The notes under the pieces were generated by a model that saw only the letters and a list, made by a program, of their open reading frames with translations, had not been told where the DNA came from and ran no database searches. The position numbers and the translations under genes were made by a program. Shown here one piece after another: positions 56,003-64,000 of a stretch of DNA of 64,000 nt (position 1 is its first letter; each line of letters opens with the position of its first letter). This DNA is from Harmothoe impar (taxonomy: Eukaryota; Annelida; Polychaeta; Phyllodocida; Polynoidae): positions 65,529,303 through 65,593,302 of the forward strand of contig OX381710.1 in NCBI GenBank assembly GCA_947462335.1, written 5' to 3'.

Positions 56003-57244
56003 TTGTACCAGGAGTTGTACGACTGGAGAGCGGCCAATCCCCTTACGGGGAAACGAAGTGAAACCAGGAGTCCGGCCACTTCCGAACCTGACTGTAAAAA
56101 GGTCAAATCGGAGGTTCCGGCTCCGAGAGCTCCAACTGCAGCACGAGGGCGCGCGACAACGATTGAGCACCGGTCCCCACTGCAGGACTTGCGTTCTGAC
56201 TATGGTCCAGACTTCTCGGCCCACAAGGGTCGTTCCCAACTACAAACCCTTCGTCCTCTGACTCCTGGTAACCTGGCTAGCAGGGCTGAGTACCCTTCGA
56301 TGGACTCCCCTGGTCCGGAAGTACAGACTGAGAGGGATCCGTACAAAAATCTCCCCACGGGTATCTCTGTAGAGGATGCCCTTCGCCAACCGGACTCCCG
56401 GAACGTGGAGATGGGGGATTCGGATCACTTTGTGCTGCCTGGGAAAAAGGACTTGGTGGTGACGACCACCATCCTCACTCCTCGGGCAGTAGACGAGGTG
56501 AAACCGAAGGCTGACAGTTCTACAAAGTCGGTGGGGCGTAAAACCCCTGCCACTAGTGCGAATTCATCATTCATGCAAACTGAGCCTGTGGTGGACCCAG
56601 TTCCAGTGACCACTTCGAACCCAGTTACCACCACACCAACGACAACTACTAGAGGAGGGAAAGCAGCAACTGTCGCTGACACCGTGCTCACCACCACTAC
56701 CACCACAGCCACCGTGCCTTTTAGGCCCAACGTTCGTGAAGAACCGGCAGTTGATCCGAATAGGTGGTATGAACTGATGATAAGTGGTGAGAACATTCGT
56801 CCGAGGGTACAGTTTCCAAAGGACTACTTCGAGCCTGTAAAGGCTCCTGATGCAGTGTTGCATAAGGAGCTATATGAACGGTGGCTGCATGAACACCTAG
56901 CTGGCATGCAGCGATATGCCGCCTGTGTGGCAAGGGCATCAGCCGACTATGCCATCACCATGCAGGGCAAGGAGGTCGAGAGACTGAGGCAGATCTTCGA
57001 ACAACAACGGATTGACGAACAGGCGGAGCCAGATAAGGTGATCGAACTCACCAAGCAGCTGGAACAATCGAAGAGGGAACTCACAACGGCCCGTGCCTTC
57101 CAGAAAGCTGCGGAGGATAGTTTGGACGATCAGGCCAAAACTTTGAAGGCGCTGAACGTTAAGTTCATTCGAGTATTCGGGATAGGACTCACCCAATGGA
57201 GTGGGTCCCTCGAAGAGCTCCAGGGCTTGGTGAAGGACTTATAA
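56003..57244 (+). CDS. Accessory ORF4, Thr-rich protein with coiled coil
   Basis: The frame is open from 55910 to the TAA at 57244 and has no ATG near its start (56003 is TTG), so it is probably made as an extension of ORF3. GRLDLNSTLYQELYDWRAAN at the beginning aligns with the old copy. A basic Ser/Pro-rich part, RDPYKNLPTGISVEDALR, a Thr-rich tract (about 56590-56720), YFEPVKAPDAVLHKELYERW, then heptad-rich helices (VIELTKQLEQSKRELTTARA) and an LNVKFIRVFGIG end follow. A coiled coil suggests self-association. No known domain was recognised. Confidence 0.7.
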   Translation: MYQELYDWRAANPLTGKRSETRSPATSEPDCKKVKSEVPAPRAPTAARGRATTIEHRSPLQDLRSDYGPDFSAHKGRSQLQTLRPLTPGNLASRAEYPSMDSPGPEVQTERDPYKNLPTGISVEDALRQPDSRNVEMGDSDHFVLPGKKDLVVTTTILTPRAVDEVKPKADSSTKSVGRKTPATSANSSFMQTEPVVDPVPVTTSNPVTTTPTTTTRGGKAATVADTVLTTTTTTATVPFRPNVREEPAVDPNRWYELMISGENIRPRVQFPKDYFEPVKAPDAVLHKELYERWLHEHLAGMQRYAACVARASADYAITMQGKEVERLRQIFEQQRIDEQAEPDKVIELTKQLEQSKRELTTARAFQKAAEDSLDDQAKTLKALNVKFIRVFGIGLTQWSGSLEELQGLVKDL

Positions 57245-58213
57245 GATAATTTGAGTATTCATTTGTTCAGTTGTGTTTTTGATGACTTGTGCATATGATG
57301 TTTCGATGATATGTTAATAATTGTGTTCGTAATTATAAAACGTCCATGATTGAGGTCATGATTCAGGAAAAAAAAACAAAAAAACATAAACCAGGTGTGA
57401 AATGCATAATTGTCAAGAAATGTCTTCGTTGTCTAAAAAAAAAAAAAAAAAAGGAAAAAAGGTGTTCATACTTTAAGGAGTATAACTTATACTATATACT
57501 ATGATTCGAACCAAAAACTGTACATAGTGTTCGATACCTACCTTTATCTCCAAAAATTTTCTTTTTGGACATAACAACTGGTATTCGGATTTCGAGAGTA
57601 TATCTATTTTTAGGATATAGAGTCATATATCGGTTGCCTCATATGGAGGCTAATATTACTACATTCCTTGGTTATAAGAGTTAATGTCACACCTATGTTG
57701 GTTCCATGTATTTCATAATTCCAATAGTTCACGTAATTACCTCTCCAGGGACGGTTCGCCCACATAAATATTTTCGAGCCATTACTTCTGTGTCATTCCG
57801 TCCTAAAAAGTCACATATCGTGCACTCTTAACCTACCTTAATATGATTAATGTAGTAATCAATATTGTATCTCAACAAAAACCATACAGATCTGTGATCA
57901 CTGTAGTTAGAAATAGTATAGAACATATATATTCGTATATATTCATATCTTTATTAAAGATGGATACTCACGTATCTATCTTGTCGTTATGGTGTTGGAT
58001 CTGTAAGATCCCTGTTATGTACATAGAGATGTAAGTGTTGTTTGGTGTAACAGGTCAGTCTAAATCTAAAATTGTACTTTCTACATGTATGTGTAAAACG
58101 TATGTCGTACCTTTGAATGTACCCCGGTATTGTCATCATGTACACTGATATTATTCTCCTATATTCGAGTATATTATATTATATCAGATGTATTTCGACC
58201 CTTGTTATAATCT
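57245..58213 (+). other. Noncoding 3' region of the LTR element
   Basis: About 970 bp between ORF4 and the purine tract, A/T-rich, with an A-run at 57436-57453. Sense-strand TTCGA occurs about seven times (for example near 57302, 57504, 57530 and 57591), more than expected by chance. No gene supported. Confidence 0.6.
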
Positions 58214-58224
58214 GGTGGGGGTGA
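58214..58224 (+). promoter_or_regulatory. Purine-rich tract
   Basis: GGTGGGGGTGA lies directly before the 3' LTR, in the position of the plus-strand primer. It has two pyrimidines, so it is a weak PPT by sequence but correct by place. Confidence 0.65.
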
Positions 58225-58745
58225 TGTAGGGGCACGAATAATACGTGTACATATAAGGTCCGTGGAGTCAGAGCGGTAAGTGCCTCCAACGGACACTAGG
58301 TGGCAACACCTAAGCCATGTCCTTTCGGTTATCCGGTAGCGGAGCCAGGCAGGGCACTCCAGACGGCGCTACGGAGGAGTGCCACGTCGACACTGCTTGG
58401 TCCGCGCTCAGGGTATATAAGAGGCCGAGGTTGGCTACCTCAGGGAGTTCGTCCCAGGACGAGCTCTGACCCACACCTTTCGTACCTTCGCTTTGATAGG
58501 GGCACCTACACCCCTCCCACATTATGGCTCCTGCACCAGCCATGCTGGCTCAGGGCTTGACTGTCCAGTATTGCTAAGACTTCGAACTATAGATAGAATC
58601 CTGTGTGTCTTCGAATGGTTGAAAGACCAAGTGAACCGAGTAGAAACCTTCGTGTACTTTTGAGGCTGTGATCGAATAAAAACCTGTTGCATTCAAACCG
58701 AATTTGGAACCTGTGTTCGCGTTATACGCATATGAAACCCCTACA
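58225..58745 (+). repeat. 3' LTR (521 bp)
   Basis: Same length as the 5' LTR, with four substitutions by eye (in GTCCCAGG, TGTCCAGT, CTATAGAT and CTTCGTGT). Followed by TTGT, the target duplication. Confidence 0.95.
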
Positions 58746-58749
58746 TTGT

Positions 58750-58920
58750 TTAAATCCTTAACATCTAAAAATGTTTAGCCTAACCGTTTAGGGGTTTAGA
58801 CTTTTGGTGTTTAATCTCTAAACAGGTGGTCAAAAATATGATTAGCTTGGCAAAACGTTTAGACTTTAAACGTGTTTAGACCTAAACATGTTTAAAACCT
58901 AAGCACATATTATACAGTGT
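58750..58920. mobile_element. TIR element, right part
   Basis: Continues the GTTTAGA-rich element starting at 45641 and ends ATACAGTGT, the inverse of its ACACTGTA start. Confidence 0.65.
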
Positions 58921-59614
58921 GCACATTTTCGCGATTCTAAAATCCCTGAAAATCGCGAAAATATGTAGAGCGCGAAATAAACTACGTTTACAGTATAGAA
59001 GAGACAGGTTTTTATTGGCTGTAATGTATCGAAGAGCTTCGAATGAGAACCTGACCCTTCAGCCACCATGAGATCTAAGAAGTTTGAGTAAAATTAAATC
59101 AAAGGTCGATAGACCAAAGTGTGAGCTCTATAGACGAATTCCTCATTTTAGGGGTTCGAGTTCATGGGACAAATTAACTTTGGCTCAACAACGCAGAATG
59201 ACTCGTGATCTTTTCTTGGCAGCTTCCCAATCATTAGACAATCCCAATTAGGATTAGTGGAAACTTTTTGTGTCCAATTATTTGTCAAGAACTACTTGTA
59301 GAACATGTTTAGCTGTATTGAATTACGGTATGAAAAACTACGAAGTTCAGAGTGAGATTGCAAAGCTTGTTTATTGCTGAACAAACTGTTAGTGATGCTC
59401 ATAGCAAAATCTGGTGGCAGGATAGTAATAGTGACTTTGATGATGACTGTAATTGGTACTACACAGAGATTTATCACAAACTCTACCGTATATCTAGCAA
59501 TGAGTTATCCATTGTCTGTTGCTGGATGGGTGAATGTAAACGCAACTACTCCTTCATGGAACAACCTGACCTTCTATCGCGTATGCACATATGATGACTA
59601 AATTATTATACTTG
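58921..59614. other. Noncoding interval
   Basis: Contains TTTTCGCGATTCTAAAATCC followed by AATCGCGAAAATA, an inverted pair at 58925-58965 that also resembles 45530-45600 on the far side of the split element. No gene supported; frames near 59352-59601 lack domains. Confidence 0.4.
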
Positions 59615-60040
59615 TGTAGGGGCTAGGGTTATACGGGTTTGTTATATGACGAGTGCTGTTGGATGCTGTGTTGCGAGCTCAGTCCGAACCCTTCAGTCCG
59701 ACGGTAGGTGGCGACACCTACCCCGGGCTTGGGGTATGGACAGAGGTCGCGGTCTGCGTGTGCGCGCGCAGGCTGGCTGCCTATATATACCCAGCATCTG
59801 ACGGTACTCGTCGGTTACTCTGAGCCACGCTGGTGAGGAGACCCCGTGATCATTATGGCTGATTAGCCTACTGACCCGTTCCGAACTCTATAGGGAGTTC
59901 GCACACATAGATACTGCTTGTCTAGGTTTTCTGAATAAACCCGATTCGCAACCTGTAACACTTGATCCGAACTGTGTCGACTTTGTTCTTTAATTGATAC
60001 TCTACCAATATCATAGAGAAACAAAGTATCGTTTATTACA
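59615..60040 (+). repeat. LTR of a third, related element (426 bp)
   Basis: Starts TGTAGGGG and ends ATTACA. TATATATA at 59782-59789 and AATAAA at 59934-59939 point to the + strand. It shares with the 521-bp LTR the TGTAGGGG start and GGTGGCGACACCTA (against GGTGGCAACACCTA). Directly followed by a PBS, so it is a 5' LTR in + orientation. Confidence 0.85.
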
Positions 60041-61870
60041 CTGGTGCCGTGACCAGGATCTGAAGCTCGTCGTCCGGGATTGTATTTTCATCCAATCCCT
60101 TCAGAACCCCTTCCACCTCCTCTTCGGATCGACCCGCCTTCAGAGAGGTTACTTTGATGGTCTCTCGTAGGTATAGGTGCCTACGATTGGCCTTCTCCTG
60201 GCGACTAGTGTCTGCACTCCTAGCCGCGGCCGAGGTCTGTTGGATAATTTCCTCCTCCAGAGTAGCATCCAGAATGGACTCTTTAGTCTTCTGTTCCATA
60301 CTCTGAGCCAGCTTCATTGCTGGCGTCAGACGTCTCTTCTTCTCCCTTCTGTTATGCACGGTCTGGAATTCCGCTGCAGTTTGCAGTTCGTATTCCAAGG
60401 CCGCGATAAGTTCGGGACGTCCCTCGGTCTCAGCAACTAAGCGAGCTGTAGCCGACTTTTTGCTGAGATCTTCCATGGCCGCAGTTAAGCGATCCGGGAA
60501 CCAGGCCGGGAACTTGGCAGACAAACTGTCCAGCCCCCGGAAGGTTCGCATTTGGATCAGTTCGAAGGATCTGACCTCTGTTTGGCTCATCTGATCGATG
60601 ATGGCACCTCGGAGCAGGGGTGGGACGTCAGCGTCCTCCTTATCCCATGCATCATGCTGGTATGGAGCGAGGATGTGCACCCCCGATCCAGATGGACCAC
60701 CGCCTGCAGCTTGGTCCAGCTTTCCGGCTTCCTCCGAAATATCCAGGTTGGATGGTTCCAGAGTAGGCTCGGTAGGCTGTGGAGTAGTATCCACTCGGAC
60801 GGGTACCTCTCTCGGAGGAGGTAACTCCACCCGAACGGGTACCTCCTTTCGCGGCTCCAGGGGAGTCGGAGGTTGAATGTGATGTTAGACAGCACATCCT
60901 GCACTACCTGGACCGTATGGGCTGCGGATGAAGTATCCATAGTCTCCTCGGTCCGAGGTTCCTTGGGAGGAACTGCCGTTTTTGGACGACCTCCCCCATG
61001 TCCCGTATTACCAGCCATCGCAGCGGCTGTAGCAGCTACTGCTGAGCTGTTGTCCAACCCTCGCGAGAAGGACAACACGTCGATGGCTGGGGTCGGAGCA
61101 GCTGAGGTTCCAACTGCCTTCCCACTACCCTTCACCTTGCTAGGGATCGGGAGATTGGACTTATTGGGGCCCGGATTCTTGACAGCTTGAGTGCTGTCGG
61201 ACGTCTGCCCCTTCCTCGGCTGGTCCTTAGCACCGGGCTTCGGATCAGCTTTCTTCTGACCCTTCGGCACCTTGGTCGTAGGAGCCTTGGGATCAACCGT
61301 CTTCGGATCCTTGGATGCCGTTGCAGTGGCAGCCTTAGAACCCGACTTCTTCGTACTCGCAGTACTTTCCTTCTTCGGATCGGGCTTTTTAGGCTCGTCC
61401 TTTCCCGGTGGCTTCTTCCCAACACCAGTGTGTTTGGTAGCCTTGGTACTAGCCTTAGTATCGGCCGACTTGGACCGATCTCGGGTAGCACCCTTCCCAC
61501 CGCGCGTCCTCGGACGTGAAGTGTCGGAATCACTCCCACTCCCCATAGACAGTTTACGAGCAACCGTCTTCTGGAGGTTTGGTGATATACTGAGACTGCA
61601 CATCCGGGAGGGACGCACAGTCGTCTCGGAGGGATCCGGCGCTTCTTGGGTGTAGGCGAGTCCTCGCAGCACTCCGGAGTCCTCGCTACCGTCGGGCGAC
61701 GGGGACTTTCGGATCGGGGACACGGCCGGATCTACACGTAGTTCCGCCAGCGTCTGGCTCAACTCATCACCACTTGGGCTCTGAGCATCCATAGCCTCCT
61801 CGGTGGCGGATGCCACCTCGGAGTGTCCGGTGAGTTCGGAGTGACGGAGCTGTTGCTCGGCCATCCTCAC
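60036..61870 (-). CDS. Accessory ORF of third element (one frame break)
   Basis: From ATG 61864 (MAEQQLRHSELTGHSE) the frame runs to about 60880. It then continues in another open frame (EVPVRVELPPPREVPVRVDT) to a TAA at 60036, inside the LTR. The N half is Ser/Pro-rich, then a long Lys/Ala/Thr/Pro-rich tract (TKATKHTGVGKKPPGKDEP, with many KxPKK-like repeats). The C half is helical (FPDRLTAAMEDLSKKSATAR; LIAALEYELQTAAEF). It lies where ORF3 lies in the complete element, after a homologous spacer, but shows no zinc finger and no clear similarity. It may be a replaced or fast-evolving accessory gene. It reads through the PBS, which is odd (see findings). Confidence 0.65.
60042..60059 (+). promoter_or_regulatory. 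Primer binding site of third element
   Basis: TGGTGCCGTGACCAGGAT one base after the LTR; 14 of the first 15 bases match the PBS at 47049. It overlaps the end of the minus-strand accessory ORF. Confidence 0.75.
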
Positions 61871-62447
61871 TACGACAGTGTCTTTCGACGGGAGTTTGAC
61901 GGGGAAACCACTAGTTCCCCGCCTCCCTCTTTGTCTCAGACGAACCAGGAAAGAGTACTCACTGCTTAGAACTCTTTTACTGACTTTTCTCCTCTTCTAA
62001 CCGTCCAAATCACCAACTTCCCCGCTGCCGACCAACACCGCTATTGACTGGGGCGAGCCCAAAATCAATATGGCGGTTCCCTCGCTTTTGTTTTTAAAAC
62101 AAAGCGCATGCGCAGCGTCTCGCGTGATTGGACGCGATCCCGTTACCCGGTGTGACCCAATTACTGTTCAATCAGGTCACGACCTTTCCCGCCCGCAGCT
62201 CGGGCTCGAGGGATCACACTGCTACGTAGGCGGCTCACAAAAGTCAAAATATACTTCGAATAAAGAGCTCATCAGGAGTATTAGTGGATATTTATGGGAA
62301 ATCGAAGATTACCCCACCGGATTATCCGTCCACCACCCTCGGGGAACACTCTTACATTCTTTTCCTCTTGACTCTGAGCGCCCCTGTCGGTAACATACAT
62401 ATAACATATAGGACAACACAGGACACCACACTCGTTGTGTAAACAAG
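61871..62447 (-). promoter_or_regulatory. Spacer with CpG promoter-like sites
   Basis: Between the pol stop and the accessory start on the minus strand. Sites read on the + strand: TTTCCCGC (E2F-like, 62185-62192), ATTGG (inverted CCAAT, 62127-62131), GCGCATGCGC (NRF1 palindrome, 62104-62113) and CAATATGGCGG (YY1-like, 62066-62076). They lie about 200-320 bp upstream of the ORF start. The cluster is typical of TATA-less CpG promoters of broadly expressed genes. Activity is inferred. Confidence 0.5.
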
Positions 62448-64000
62448 CTAGGTTACAGCCCCTCTAGCCACCAGCCTTGGGCTTCGCCGAACGGGTTTAC
62501 CGTCCGCCTCTCGTAACCTGGCCGAAGGACACTCGTTCTTAACTAAAACTCCAGCCTTGATTTTAGTTTTCCGTGCCCTTCTTGCTTCGCCTGCCGAGAC
62601 TTTCTTTTTCACGGTCTTCCGGAGCTTCTTTCTTACCACTCTTTTAGGGGGATCCGCTGACACCCCTTCCAAAGGTACAAATTTAGCCTCCGAATTTCCC
62701 TTCTCCACCTCCGTTTCCGGGGTGAGCTCCCTTCCAGCCCAAGCACGCAACCGAGCCACATGGCTCGTCCGGATGCGCCCTGCTTCGGACTGAATCAACA
62801 CAGTCGTTTGACTGATACATTTAACCACGGTGTGTGGTCCATCCCAGTTATTCGCCAGCTTGACGTTGCAGAGCGGTTCATGTAGGCGGATCACTCTATC
62901 CCCCACTACGAATCGTCGCAACTTCAATCCGGTGTCGTAACCCACCTTCTGCCAATTCGCAGCTTTGAGCAAATGAGCCCTAACTGTTTCGTAGGCAAAT
63001 TTGAACCTCTCCCGTAGAGATTCTACAAACAGCACCGTACATGGTGCTTCCGGACTGATCCCTACCACCCCGAACACTAAATCCGCCGGCATGATCAAGT
63101 CCTCTCCGAACACCAGGAGGTTCGGAGTGCAATTTGTCGAAGTGTGGACCGTATTATTATACGCATGAACCAAAAATTCGCACTGATCATCCCAATCATC
63201 CATATGGGAGTTCACTAATGGCTTTAAAACCTGGATCAAGGTCCAATTGAACCGCTCCACCTGCCCGTCGGACTGTGGTCGGTACGGATTGGTCCGAGTT
63301 TTACATATAGCCAACTGATGGCACATAGCTGCCCATAGTTTGGACTCAAATTCTCTCCCTTGATCGCTATGTAACATCAAGGGAGCCCCCAGATGGAGGA
63401 TCCACCCCTTTACCAATGCTTCCGCACAAGTAGCAGCAGTGTGATCCTTGAGTGGGTACACTCGGGTGTATTTCGTATAGTAGTCCGAGACCACCATCAT
63501 ACACGTATTACCTTTTGGAGTGGGTTTAACTCCACTGATAATGTCCACGGCTATTCGAGCAAATCTCACCCCGAATAGCTCTTGTTGCAGTGGCAATTTC
63601 CCTAGTCCAGGACCAGGTTTGCCTAAACAACAGGCCGGACAGGTCTCGATCCACCTTAAAAGGTCGCCTGACATGCCGGGCCAGTAATATCTCCGACTCA
63701 GCCGTTCCAACGAGCGTTTCTTTCCGAAATGCCCACTAGTGGAATGGCCGTGGCAGTAGTACAGGATGTCTTTCCTCATAGCAGCAGGGATCACCATTTG
63801 TAACACCCTCCGCTTCCCGGGACAAGTCTTCCACCTGCACAACAACGAGTCCCGGACCTCCAGTTCGTGGAACTGAGCCAGGAAACGTCGCATTTCACGG
63901 TTTTCCAGTGATATTTCGGGTCTCACTGGACAGACCCCAGTGGGGACAAGCTCCCTCAGTCGTGCTATGGTAGGATCGGCCATCTGGTACGTCCTTATAG
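62448..64000 (-). CDS. pol: Pol of third element, integrase part (runs off window)
   Basis: Open from the window edge to a stop at 62448 (511 codons from ATG 63983). Integrase zinc-binding HGHSTSGHFGKKRSLERLSR and CPACC, core with AVDIISG, LHSDQGREFE and QVERFNWTL (D, D, E present), and a GPY/F-like WDGPHTVVK module. The tail is basic (KRVVRKKLRKTVKKKVSAG) without the AT-hook cores of the complete copy, and ends RRSPRLVARGAVT, close to its RRSPRHSRGIAVT. Same lineage, clearly divergent. Apparently intact within the window. Confidence 0.9.
   Translation of the reverse strand, partial: IRTYQMADPTIARLRELVPTGVCPVRPEISLENREMRRFLAQFHELEVRDSLLCRWKTCPGKRRVLQMVIPAAMRKDILYYCHGHSTSGHFGKKRSLERLSRRYYWPGMSGDLLRWIETCPACCLGKPGPGLGKLPLQQELFGVRFARIAVDIISGVKPTPKGNTCMMVVSDYYTKYTRVYPLKDHTAATCAEALVKGWILHLGAPLMLHSDQGREFESKLWAAMCHQLAICKTRTNPYRPQSDGQVERFNWTLIQVLKPLVNSHMDDWDDQCEFLVHAYNNTVHTSTNCTPNLLVFGEDLIMPADLVFGVVGISPEAPCTVLFVESLRERFKFAYETVRAHLLKAANWQKVGYDTGLKLRRFVVGDRVIRLHEPLCNVKLANNWDGPHTVVKCISQTTVLIQSEAGRIRTSHVARLRAWAGRELTPETEVEKGNSEAKFVPLEGVSADPPKRVVRKKLRKTVKKKVSAGEARRARKTKIKAGVLVKNECPSARLREADGKPVRRSPRLVARGAVT

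Larger units (their letters stand above)
46527..58745 (+). mobile_element. Complete 12.2-kb Ty3/Gypsy LTR retrotransposon
   Basis: Order: LTR, PBS, gag (broken), pol (protease, RT, RNase H, integrase in Ty3/Gypsy order), spacer, accessory ORF3, accessory ORF4, about 980 bp of noncoding 3' sequence, purine-rich tract, LTR. The two 521-bp LTRs differ at four positions by eye, so it is a fairly recent insertion, flanked by TTGT. It is large for a metazoan Gypsy element because of the 3.5-kb accessory region, which has no signal peptide or membrane segment and is therefore not an envelope. Gag frame breaks suggest the copy is non-autonomous as assembled. A decayed relative is at 18161-28935 and a third at 59615-64000. 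Confidence 0.95.

Noticed and set aside
53763..57244. Accessory ORFs as an env gene, making this an errantivirus-like provirus
   Set aside because: No signal peptide, furin-like site, fusion peptide or membrane helix is visible; the proteins are hydrophilic and carry finger and coiled-coil motifs.

Overview
The window is a transposon-dense stretch of a metazoan nuclear genome, probably a marine invertebrate. The evidence is spliced introns with GT/AG borders, CR1/Jockey-like LINE ends with poly-A or microsatellite tails, tRNA-derived SINEs, many TIR elements and (AT)n or G-run microsatellites. The phylum cannot be fixed from sequence alone. There are no bacterial-type operons, rRNA genes or CRISPR arrays, and no housekeeping gene was recognised.

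Layout. 1-7.5 kb: SINEs, a MITE and a 4.7-kb TTAA-flanked element with about 0.9-kb inverted arms around an old LINE 3' end. 7.5-14.9 kb: a possible single exon, then satellite and minisatellite blocks, including a 2-kb 16-bp minisatellite that yields long artefactual minus-strand ORFs. 14.9-18.1 kb: a DNA transposon with about 660-bp TIRs full of AAGGTCA arrays around a broken gene for a FEN/PIN-like protein. 18.2-28.9 kb: an old, inverted Ty3/Gypsy element, itself invaded at 21.4-25.2 kb. 29-34.8 kb: MITEs, a LINE remnant and minisatellites. 34.8-39.6 kb: a minus-strand gene of at least four exons with another FEN/PIN-like domain. 40-45.6 kb: nested insertions splitting an older repeat whose intact copy lies at 10.3-11.0 kb. 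46.5-58.7 kb: a young, complete 12.2-kb Ty3/Gypsy element. 59.6-64 kb: part of a third element of the same lineage.

The most interesting system is this Ty3/Gypsy lineage. The complete copy has matching 521-bp LTRs, a PBS, a purine-rich tract and a 4-bp target duplication. It carries gag (broken), an intact pol in the -1 frame, and then about 3.5 kb of non-envelope accessory coding sequence: ORF3 (743 codons, two C2H2-like fingers near the C terminus) and ORF4 (Thr-rich, coiled-coil end). The old copy keeps the same order and the spacing of finger 2, although it is heavily mutated. The third copy has pol, a homologous spacer and a different Lys/Ser-rich accessory ORF. Its spacer carries NRF1-, YY1-, CCAAT- and E2F-like sites, suggesting that the accessory gene has its own promoter. 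In that third copy an LTR plus PBS abuts the internal region in the opposite orientation.

A second theme is three divergent loci (15.6-17.4, 22.5-23.6 and 34.8-39.6 kb) that encode proteins with acidic motifs recalling FEN/XPG (PIN-superfamily) nucleases, one of them inside a TIR transposon. All coordinates, repeats and homologies were read by eye, so boundaries may be off by several bases.
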